This document shows positions 23,701 through 35,700 of a stretch of DNA of 64,000 nt, piece after piece. The notes under the pieces were generated by a model. That model saw only the letters and a list, made by a program, of their open reading frames with translations. It had not been told where the DNA came from and ran no database searches. The DNA lies in contig JAPDOI010000373.1 in assembly GCA_029168955.1 (NCBI GenBank), positions 310,001-374,000 of the forward strand, in the 5' to 3' direction. Position numbers and translations under genes: made by a program. Origin of the DNA: Aplectana chamaeleonis (Eukaryota > Nematoda > Chromadorea > Rhabditida > Cosmocercidae). The stretch's first letter is position 1, and each line of letters opens with the position of its first letter.

Positions 23701-26700
23701 TTGTCGCCGGCGACGAGGATTGGAACCAATCCATTTGAAAATCCGAGATTTACGGCAACGGGTAAGACACCTTAATTACCGTCCCTTATTACACAAGAAT
23801 GCCCATAAATGATCAGCTGAGAGTTGTTGAGGGCAGCATCTGCGCAGAAAACCGCATTAGGTTCTGTTCTTCTTAAAGGCAGTGTTCACGATAAATTTTA
23901 CTTCCGATATCTCCACGGCTTACGGAAGGTCTGGTGCCCTATATAGCAAGGCATGCTTAACAAGGGCACGAAAGACGCGTTTTTGAGCAAAAATAGGCCC
24001 TCCCTTGTTTACGTTGATTTTTGAGCGTGGAGGAATTGACCGCTAGAAGGATGATACCTATCAGTGCATTGAAGCGATCAGCTGACTTATCAGCACTTCA
24101 TTGACTTGATCATTCCTGTTCATTTGTTCATTCCGAGGGGGCGAATCTGGGGCACCAGGCGTGTCTGGGGCACCAAAACGCTTGTTTGCAGCCGTTATTT
24201 TGCCGCTCCTGGCTCGTTTTCTACCGTTCTTTCGACGTTGGGAGCCTAGGATCCTTCTCGCCTATCATTTCACTGTGGAAAATCAACGAGGATGATCATC
24301 GTGAACGCTGCCTTTAATCCCGTGTTTGACCAAAGTCGAGGTGGTTGACAAAGCTTGAAGCTTCATGGTTGCGTATCCATAAAATAGCAGCCCCGGCAAA
24401 CTTGTTCGGTGATTCAATGGGTGTTTCCTTCTTCGATCATCTAGCGCGAGGAAGAGAAGCGCCTCGACAGGCGCAAGGGATCTGTGTTGATTGTCCTACA
24501 GATTGAAAGATCCTAACAGTCGAGACCACTTATTGGAAGTTTCTTGTTCTTATAGGATTTTTGGCAATAGAAAGGTAAAAAGAATTCACGCGATTATGAA
24601 GTTTAGGGATCAAAACTATCCCGGACGTTCAAATTGCCGTCGTATTCGTATTACACCAAATATACTAGGTGAGACGTAACGAGCCGATCAGAGTCCTGCC
24701 GCTGGAATTTGCGGCGACATGCAATGGAGCTGTATCGATCATGCGGCGGCACCGATTGATTCTCCTTCATTATATGCGCTCTGACTTCGTTGTCTTGGTT
24801 TTCCTCTGGAAACGTCATTGCAGACAAAAATTAGACGAAAAGTTTGTTCTCGGTTATTTCAAGTTTTCTTGTTTCCACAAATCCAGGCATGGCTAGGGGC
24901 CCATGCAGACTGCTGCTCCGGATCAGTGAGGTAGGGCCTATTCTCAATTTTTGAGATTGAGTTGTTGGTCTCAGGGAAAAACGGCTTTGGTGACTTGAAG
25001 GCAGGCGCGGTACAAACCGGCTTATTTGGTGGTCCGAGTGTTAATTATAAGTGGACTGCGGGCCCAATATATAATTCAAAAGTCTCAATCGGGAGGGGAA
25101 GTGTGGTGCAAATTTTCAATTCATGCAGCAAAACTTTAAAATGGTAGATTGGCAGTGCTTCGACAAAAAAAGGCTGCTTAGTGAAACTTATTCCGTGGAG
25201 GCAAATGGTGTCAAGTCTTGGTACGCGGTGCCTGATTGTATGCTGCGGCTGGTCCGCAGATGTGTACAACTTACATATGATGGGAGCCTCATAGTCTTAA
25301 CAGAACACGCGCTTTGATTGCGAGTTAGCATGCCTACGTATCTGAAGGGTTATAGTGACGGCCGAGCGACGCCGAGCGTCAGCCCTTGTGCAGGCGACAA
25401 AAATGTTTCGATCCTTATTTGGCCTTACGTTGCTCGTCACTCGCTGACCCCAACGCGGCGTTGAAACAGGGGAGATTCAGCGCCATCGGTCCGACCGGCG
25501 TTGCTGTCTGTCCCCGAGACAAAAACAGACGACAGCGGTTTGGCAGAATACAACTAGAAGTGTGAAAACACTGCGAGGGTGGCCGGTCTCGCCCAATGAG
25601 ACTGATATTGCATCCCCGAACGCTGCAGAGGATTATAAGTTACCACAACGACCAAATACCCGGTCGAAAAGTGGAAGGTTATAACCTATCTACCCTATTT
25701 TGACCTATATTTACAAATATGGGTATTTGCCCCTGACGAAAACCTATAGGATGCGTGTGACTATGGCCTTCAATACCTTCTGCGATACACCGATTGTATT
25801 GAGAAAACCTTATTCCAAGCTTCCAACAGGTTCTACCAGGTTGAGAAACAATAATCCTTGGTATAGCTCGCTAATTTACAAATATGGGTATTTGCCCGTG
25901 ACGAAAATTTATCAACTTGTGCTGCACGCCGCTGTGAATATGAGGCAGGGAGAAGGTACTGAGGGGTAACCGCTTCTTTGCATTGATCGTTTGGAAAGAA
26001 GCATTGTTCATGAGTGGTCGTAGTCATGAGCCGGCAGGGAGGGTTCAAAGTCTGCCCGCCGCATACATCGGGTGGTTCTAGAATTCTTCGCTGGAGGCTC
26101 CGGCAGTTTCAGGAATACGGCCACAAAACCGCTGCCGGAGAGGTTGTGATATAGCGGATTGCGATAGAGTGCCGGTTGTTATCTAAGACAATGCAGTATC
26201 GTGTCTCCACTGTTTGATTATGTGTCAAACTATGTAGTTTTGTTTCTGCATGATAGTTGGTTGCAGGTTTTGGCACGAGGTGTGGACAAGGCTAAATTTT
26301 CTCAGACCCCCCCCCTCTAAAAGCAAACTTGGCGATTTTCTCAGACCCACTCCCAAAAGCGTTAATAGGTCGAATTTTTGGCGATTTTCTCGGGCCCCCT
26401 CCCAAAAGTGTTCATTGTCTGTTTTAGTAGCAAAATTGTAATAAAAGGAACAACTTATTCCACAAAAGATGTATAATTTAAAGAAGAACAACCATTTAAA
26501 AAAAACAAGACATTAACAGATAGATAGATCACGGACGAGGCTTTTCTTTACGGATTACATGAATTTGCCTGCGTTTAGGAAAACGTAGCTAAAGTAAGGG
26601 TTTTGATTATAGTGAAGGCTCTCCTGATGTTGAATATAAGACACATAGGTTTGAAAGTGTATCCAGAAATTGTTAATGATTCCGGGTTGGAAGCTAAGAT

Positions 26701-29700
26701 ATATTCTGTAAAAAAGGGGTCTCCCAAGCAAAAGTGGTTTGGTTCGCGTTAAAAACGTTTTAACAAAAAGGGAACAATAGGAAAGTGGAATGAGGAGAGT
26801 GTACAAAAAATGAACAATATTCTCTAAAAACTCTTTTATTGGCGAAACTTCTAAACAGCGGAAACAAACCGTTGCGGTTCTGTATGAGGAAGCGATATAT
26901 ACATATTTTATCGGCACTCACATAATCAAAGTCCTTTATGGAGCCAAAAGCGCGTCCTCATAGAGAACCGCAACGGTTTGTTTCCGCTGTTTAGAAGTTT
27001 CGCCAATAAAAGAGTTTTTAGAGAATATTGTTCATTTTTTGTACACTCTCCTCATTCCACTTTCCTATTGTTCCCTTTTTGTTAAAACGTTTTTAACGCG
27101 AACCAAACCACTTTTGCTTGGGAGACCCCTTTTTTACAGAATTGTTCACTTTTTCTTGATATTACGCAGTAATATCCCATGCAAGAATTTCGAACAAAAA
27201 CCTCTTCATCTCCCCGTTAGATCAGTCCTCTTTCTGTGGTCACAAGAATCAATGACCCAAACTGTTATAAAACTATCTCAGAAAAATCACCCGATGTAGC
27301 TGACAAGATCGATGTTCACATGATAATATTAGCTAAGAAATGAATGATATCCATGATATCGTTCCACATAATTCATTCATATTGATCGCGTCAGCCACAG
27401 CTGGCTACACCGGGTGTTATTTGCTACCTTCATGTTTTTCATACGTATCGAACGGGTCGGCCACGGTGATTTTCTCAACCAACTCTGACAGGGGTCTTAG
27501 GCCCCGGTGATAGTTGGTCGCTCAGACGTAGCCAGCCCGGTCGATAATCATGAAAGCCTGCTGGCCTACAGCCGGATGCAGAATCTGCCTACAGTTCTTC
27601 GCTTTCAAATGAAACTACATAACTCAAAACCTGCACAGTCAGAAACTACCTTCCATTCCATTCGGACACTTTCACATTAGTGGAACAAAGCAGTTTTCTA
27701 TACTCATTATTTCGTTTCCTCCGCCCCATTCCTTCACAGAACAGCCGATTCGATTCCATGAATTTGATATGAAAAAGCTCTGCTGAGCTGCGAATGGAGA
27801 TAGCTATCAACTTGTTTTTGGATTTAGATGCTGATAAGCAAGTACCATTTATTGCAGAAAAAACCAGTAGGCTGGTGAAGAAGAATGAGGGAACACTCAA
27901 AATGGGGTTGTGTGAATAGCCTAAGCGCGTTACGAAACTGAAAAGCAGCCTGGCGACATGACCTATGATCTAGTTCCGCAATCGCGTTCAGTCCGCAAAG
28001 TCTCATTATCATAATCGTAGAAGCGTAGCGGTTGTTTTGAGAATGATTCTAGTTGATTTTTTCGAAAACAACCGCTTCGCTTCCACGAATGTGATCATGA
28101 GGACTGAACGCGATTGCGGAACTGAACTAAACATACTATCTCAAGCTTTCTGCACGCTATGCTTGTCATCAGCACACTTTAAAAAAAGTTTTGCAAGGTG
28201 TTCTTGGACTCCTTCGCAAATTCCGATGCATCTAGCACATCTCAGACGACTAGCGCAAAGCTCAAGACTCTTGCTCATTCTTTTGGGTAACCTGCACAAT
28301 TTTCCGGATGACCAGCAACGGGTCCCGAGCACCTGCCCACTCTCCGGGTTTCCACGACGTCCCGATGACGTCAGCAGAAGCTCGAAGCACTTTTCACGAC
28401 GTCCCGATGACGTCATCAGAAGCCCGAAGTACTTTTCACGACGTCCTGATGACGTCATCAGGAGCCCGAAGCACTTTTGGGACTATCAGAGACGGGGGGG
28501 GGGCACCCACGATTCGCTCATGAAAGTTAATGGAAATCCTGATAAAAGATGTTTGATGCTGCTATCAATCATTGTTGTTGATGAAGTTCTGTAGAAATCT
28601 TCGATTGATAGAGTTACAGATCGGTCGTTCATTTCATTTCTGACTTGAATCTTGAGTGCCCCCCCCCGTCTAGTATAGTCCCGCACTTTTCAGGACGTCC
28701 CGATGGCGTCATCAAAAGCCCGAAGCACTTTTCCCGATGTCCCGATGACGTCATCAGGAGCCCGAAGCACTTTTCACGACGTCCCGATGACGTCATCAGA
28801 AGCCCGAAGCACTTTTCACGACGTCACGATGACGTCATCAGGAGCCCGAAGCACTTCTGACGACGTCCTGATGACGTCACCAGGAGCCCGAAGCACTTTT
28901 CACGATGTCCCGATGACGTCATCAGAAGCCCGAAGCACTTCTGACGACGTCCTGATGACGTCACCAGGAGCCCGAAGCACTTTTCACGATGTCCCGATGA
29001 CGTCATCAGAAGCCCGAAGCACTTTTCGCGATGTCCCGATGACGTCATCAGAAGCCCGAAGCACTTTTCACGACGTCCTGATAACGTCGTCAGAAGCCCG
29101 GAGCACTTTTCACGACGTCCCGATGACGTCATCAGAATCCCGAAGCATTTTTCACGACGTCCCGATGACGTCATCAGAAGCCCGAAGCACTTTTCACGAC
29201 GTCCTATTGACGTCATCAAAAGCCCGAAGCACTTTTTACGATGCCCCGATGACGTCACCAGAAGCCCGAAGCACTTTTCGCGATGTCCCGATGACGTCAT
29301 CAGAAGCCCGAAGCACTTTTCACGACGTCACGATGACGTCATCAGGAGCCCGAAGCACTTCTGACGACGTCCTGATGACGTCACCAGGAGCCCGAAGCAC
29401 TTTTCACGATGTCCCGATGACGTCATCAGAAGCCCGAAGCGCTTTTCACGACGTCCTGATGACGTCATCAGAAGCCCGAAGCACTTTTTACGATGCCCCG
29501 ATGACGTCATCAGAAGCCCGAAGCACTTTTCGCGATGTCCCGATGACGTCATCAGAAGCCCGAAGCACTTTTCGCGATGTCCAGATGACGTCATCAGAAT
29601 CCCGAAACATTTTTCACGATGCCCGATGACGTCATCAGAAGCGCGAACCACTTTTCGCGATGTCCCGATGACGTCATCAGAAGCCCGAAGCACTTTTCAC

Positions 29701-32700
29701 GACGTCCTATTGACGTCATCAAAAGCCCGAAGCACTTTTTACGATGCCCCGATGACGTCACCAGAAGCCCGAAGCACTTTTCGCGATGTCCCGATGACGT
29801 CATCAGAAGCCCGAAGCATTTTTCACGACGTCCCGATGACGTCATCAGAATCCCGAAGCACTTTTTACGATGCCCCGATGACGTCATCAGAATCCCGAAG
29901 CATTTTTCACGATCTCCCGATGACGTCATCAGGAGCCCGAAGCACTTTTCGCGATGTCCCGATGACGTCATCAGAATCCCGAAGCATTTTTCACGATCTC
30001 CCGATGACGTCATCAGGAGCCCGAAGCACTTTTCACGATGTCCCGATGACGTCATCAGAATCCCGAAGCATTTTTCACGACGTCCCGATGACGTCATCAG
30101 AAGCCCGAAGCACTTTTCACGACGTCCTGTTGACGTCATCAGAAGCCCGAAGCACTTTTTACGATGCCCCGATGACGTCATCAGAATCCCGAAGCATTTT
30201 TCACGATCTCCCGATGACGTCATCAGGAGCCCGAAGCACTTTTCACGATGTCCCGATGACGTCATCATAAGCCCGAAGCATTTTTCACGACGTCCCGATG
30301 ACGTCATCAGAAGCCCGAAGCACTTTTCACGACGTCCTGTTGATGTCATCAGAAGCCCGAAGCACTTTTTACGATGCCCCGATGACGTTATCAGAATCCC
30401 GAAGCATTTTTCACGATCTCGCGATGACGTCATCAGGAGCCCGAAGCACTTTTCGCGATGTCCCGATGACGTCATCAGAATCCCGAAGCATTTTTCACGA
30501 TCTCACGATGACGTCATCAGGAGCCCGAAGCACTTTTCACGATGTCCCGATGACGTCATCATAAGCCCGAAGCATTTTTCACGACGTCCAGATGACGTCA
30601 TCAGGATACCGAAGCATTTTTCACGATGTCCAGGTGACGTCATCAGAATTCGGAAGCACTTTTCACGATGTCCAGATGACGTCATCAGAATTCGGAAGCA
30701 CTTTTCACGATGTCCAGATAACGTCATCAGAATCCCGAAGTATTTTTCACGATGTCCCGATGACGTCATCAGGAGCCCGGAGCACTTTTGATGACGTCCT
30801 GATCAGAAGCCCGAGGCACTTTTCACGACGTCCCGATGACGTCATCAGAAGCCCGAAGCACTTTTCACGACGTCACGATGACGTCATCAGGAGCCCAAAG
30901 CACTTCTGAAGACGTCCTGATGACGTCATCAGAAGCCCGAAGCACGTTTCACAATGTCCCGGTGACGTCATAAGAATCCCCACTGACCTACAAATCGATT
31001 ACCCACCAGCAAACGTTTCCCTACCAACTTACCTGTCTGCCAAGTTGATTGCCTGCAACCATTGGCAGTGGCTATTAGCAGTGAGGACTGAAAAGCGTGA
31101 CGGCCTACGGCCCACGGCCTACGGCGCACACCATGAAATTTTCTTAAGCTTTCGGGCTCACAACTTTGTTATTTGTGAACCGATTTTGTTGAAATTCGGA
31201 CAGCAGGTGTATTCTGGACCCCTTCGCTTATATCCAGAAGGAAATATTCAGAAATTTTGTTTCAAAGATTCTATAAACTATTTTATAAAATTCTAAGTGA
31301 TCACAAGGCCTAGGCAAAACCAACCTCTCCAGCCGCTTCGCGGCTGGAGCTATATGTGGTGGAAGAGAAGCGTGGAGAAGATGAAGTGATTGGCTAATAT
31401 CAAGATTACGGGATGTCTCGAAGAAATAAATGTGTTTTCACATTAATATGAGTTCGTAAATTCATTTCGCAAGTCCAGAAAGAAAATGTCACTTAAGATG
31501 TATGGACTTCTAGTTCGAAAGAGCGTCATCCGATCTGGTTACGTTGCGAATTTTATTTTCCGAAGCCCACTCATACACGAAACACACGACACGGGTTCGA
31601 TCCCGCAAGGTGCTTAATTTTCGGAAAACATTAGACCTCACATTTTTCTGCAAAGTAGGGGTCACGAAAGTAAGATGTTCGAGTCGAGAGTGGTAGATTT
31701 ACCCTATATACAAATTTTCAGCCTTTAAGATGGACGCTGAAAGGCACTTCTCTGTGTGGCCCACACCTGCCGCAGGTGCGGCCGGTGTGGGCCACACAGA
31801 GGAATTCTACATTTTTGCAAAGTATGAGTCAGGAGAATACGATTATCGAGTCGAGCGTGGTTGATTCACCCCATATACAAATTTTAGCGGCATCATAGGA
31901 ACGCCGAAGACCGCTACACTGCATGGGCTCACACTGATCTCAAATGTGGTCCCTCTGGAAGTCGGCAATTTTAAAATTTAGGTGTCACGAGAGTAGGATA
32001 TTTGAGTCCAGCGTAGCCGACTTATACTAAATACTCACTTTCACCGTCCAACATGGATGTTGAACACCGCTACAGTGTAAGTCCTCACACTTTGCTCAGG
32101 TGTGGTCCCTCCGAATAGGGGCATTTTTGAAATTAAGTTGTCACGAGAGTAGGATATTTGAGTCCACCGTGGTCGATTTACTCTTTCTACAAACTTCTAC
32201 CGTCTCAGGTAACGCCGAAGACCGCTACATAGACAGCGGAACACGGTAAAAAAATGCAAAAAAAAACGTCGACAGCTGTAACTTAAGTTCCAAATGAGCT
32301 ACCCGGGGTTTGAGCACAACTAAGAAATTACATTTGTAACCCTACGGAACGAAACCTTATCCGCTCCCAGAGGACGCCTTACAAAAAAGTTTACTAGATG
32401 TGGACTTTTGATGTTTTGTGCATAAAAGTCCACACCTAGCCAGCGGATTTAGGTGTGAACTTTTGTGCCCAAAACATCAAAAGTCCAAAATTCTAAAATC
32501 AATACGAGAATCTGAGAATCTGTAAATCACCTCAACTGATGCCCGAGCTTCCTGCGCAACCTTCGCTCTCCTTTCACCCCATTCGATTACAGCTGGTTTA
32601 CGACTGCAGAAAACAAAACCCAGGGTAGCTCATTTGGAACTTGAGTTACAGCTGTTTTCAAACCCTACTTCAGGTTTGTGCGCTTTTACGTTTTTTACCT

Positions 32701-35700
32701 TGTTCCGCCCTCTGTGTAGCGGTCTTCGGTATTACACTGAGACGGTGTAAGATGGCACCCAGGGTAAATCGACCACACTGGACTTGAATATCCCACTCTC
32801 GTGGCTCCTAGTTTTCAAAATTGCCGACTTCCATCGGGACCACACTTGAGAAAAATGTGAGCCCACGCAGTGTAGCGGTCTTCGGCGTTCCTATGATGCC
32901 GCTAAAGTTTGTATATGAGGTAAATCAACCACGCTGGACTCGAATATCGTATTCTCCTGGCACAATCCTTGCGAAAATGTAGACTTCCAGCGTGACCGCA
33001 CCTGCGACAGGTGTGGGCCACGCAGAGAAGTGTCTTTCAGCGTCCATCTTAGAAGCTGAAAGTTTGTATATAGGGCAAATCTACCACTCTCGACTCGACT
33101 ATCCTACTTCCGTGACCCTTCTTTTGCAAAAAAGGTGATATCTGACGTCTTGCAAAAAGTTAAGCACCTTGCGGGTTCGAACCCGCGTCGTGTGTTTCGT
33201 GTATGAGTGGGTTTCGGAGAACGAAATTCGAAACGTAACCAGATTTAATGACGCTCTTTCCAATTAGCAAGTGTTTGTGCCATGTCTGGTCTGGCCAAAG
33301 CTCAAACACCCATTGTTGTATCTAGCCACTTATAAGTGCGTGTTTTCCATACATTTAAGGTGACCTGTTCTTCTCTGAAAACATATTTATTTCTTCAGTA
33401 CATCTCGTCGTCTTCGCCTTTGCCAATAACTTCATTCATCGCATCCACTCTTTTCTTCTGCCCCATTCCGTAGCTTCCAATCTGTTCTTATTTGCAATTC
33501 AGTACACAACTATCCAGGATACACACCCAGAACCTAAGGTTATGTGCCTTAAATTCAACCGTAGGAGAACCTTTACTATAATTCTAACATTTACCTAAAT
33601 TTAATTTCAACAAGTTTTCATGTAAATTGTGCGGTATTACCGAATTATTCGCAAAAAATATTTCTAAACAGTGTACCTACTACCCCCGGTCAGAATGATT
33701 CACGTGGTTTCCCGGTGGAGCTCAGACCACCCCTCCCTCCACCATTGCGCAGCTCAGACCCCCTGGTGTCGATATCCACACCCCGCGCTGAACCCTGGTT
33801 GGTTGAGGTAAACTTCGACCTCACGAATGCGTGGACTGGTGTCCAGAATTTTATTGCAGTGGGTTTTTTTTTGAAACGATCTATTTTCTTTCAGAAGTTG
33901 ATTGCAAACGATGAGCCTATACTGAAACAACTGTATGAAGATGCACAGCTGTGTTGCAGCGTTGCTGAACTTAAGAAAGGTGCATAGTCTCTAACTATAC
34001 ATATTGGATAAGACGATATCTGGCTGTACCAAACCGAGGGACGGACGCGCCGGACGCGTTCAAGCTAGGGCACGCGATGTTACAAAGGTCATGTGTGATC
34101 CGACCCCTCTCCTCCCCATTATAAAGCTCATACCGATCATTTTGATGTCGGGCTACCGTAACCATTCTTGAACAAGACATGATAACGAACGATAACACAC
34201 GCTCATAACATGCGGGGTTTTAAAAGGCAGAGGAGCGGTATGCATTCATTCACACACCGCTCTAATTGAGAAGCCACTGGGGAGTGGCTGAGGTGGTCGA
34301 AATCGTGCAAACGTGTTTGTTTCCTGGTACGATGTGCTCATATTCAAGGTGACACTTGGAAATTTTTCGACAAGGGGTTACTGTAGCCCTTCGTCCACTG
34401 ATCGGCATGAGCGTGCTTGTCTCCTCCCCCTTCCTTACAAGGGAAGGTCGCTTGGAGAAAGCGGCAGTTTCGAACAAAATGCAACTTTATAGAATCTATT
34501 TCCAAAAGTTCAGCTTCCTGGCAAAAGTAATGATTTGGCAATGTTGTAACTACGGGAAATATAGAAGTTGACAGAATACAATAAAAAAACAACTCGAAAT
34601 ATGTTTGAAAATGATTTGGCACAAAATAACTAGAAGTAATGAAAAACTGGGAAATGTAGTGAAATGACCAAAACCGGATTTGCCGGTCATTCATAGGCCA
34701 ACTTTTGATAAGTAGTGACTGACGAGGGATTAAATTTTACAAGATTCTCCGTTAAACTTATCAAAGCGAAATCAAGCGCGCATCGGATTTGAGCGTTACG
34801 TTCACATAGCTTGACCTATGCTGATTTCCGTATTACAGCTTCAATGAAATGTTTTACGGTTTCCGTTGGGCGCTTGATTTAGCTTTGATAAGTTTAACGG
34901 AGAATCTTGTAAAATTTAATCCCTCGTCAGTCACTACTTATCAAAAGTTGGCCTATGAATGACCGCCGAATCCGGATTTGGTCATTTCACTACATTTCCC
35001 AGTTTTTCATTACTTCTAGTTATTTTGTGCCAAATCATTTTCAAACATATTTCGAGTTGTTTTTTATAAATTGTATTTGGTCAACTTCTATATTTCAGTT
35101 ATAGTTATAACATTGCCAAATCATTACTTTTGCCAGGAAGCTAAACTTTTGGAAATTTCATATATTTTTTCCAAAGGTGTGGACACGCGGTCTCTAAGGT
35201 GTAAAACCCATTGCGGCATCCCGTTAAGCGCGGGGCTACGGACGGCTTTGGAGGGACTACTTTGAACCAGGGATGAGCGGAATTCCCACTTCCGATGTCC
35301 GATTTCCGCAGGTTTTAGGCCTTGGAATTCCGTTTTCCGATTGCCGAAAAATGGGTGCCGAAATCGGAACAAAATGCGGAAATAATTTTGATCTGCATAC
35401 ACTGACAGAAGTTAACAAGTTGAGACTCGTCAACTTCTTTCAAGGTTTGTTATAGGCAGTTGTAACGATAAAATCGTATTCTGGTTTTTTGTGTTTCTGA
35501 GCAGGCAAGTATACAAAGTAAAAACTAATAGGGGAAACCTCAAACCTACTCTTGGATATCGAAGAAAAAACTGCTTAATGAAATCTTTGAAATGGTGTGT
35601 TCCGGAGAACTGCGGGCTTTGAACAATCCAGACGTCGAAAATGGTTTTGCGCATTAAAATTCTTGACCAGTTTACTTTGTTTCACGTTTCTTGTAGCAAA

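Noticed and set aside
28645..30909. Very long open frames on both strands (up to 390 codons) with 14-residue repeats
   Set aside because: They are a by-product of a 42-bp tandem repeat whose length is divisible by three. All are open in several frames at once, with no start, splice or composition evidence.
28352..30985. CRISPR-like array
   Set aside because: The repeats are contiguous 42-bp units without unique spacers, in a eukaryotic genome.
33171..33200. tRNA gene around the GGGTTCGAACCC motif
   Set aside because: Only a B-box palindrome is present. There is no A box, anticodon arm or acceptor stem.
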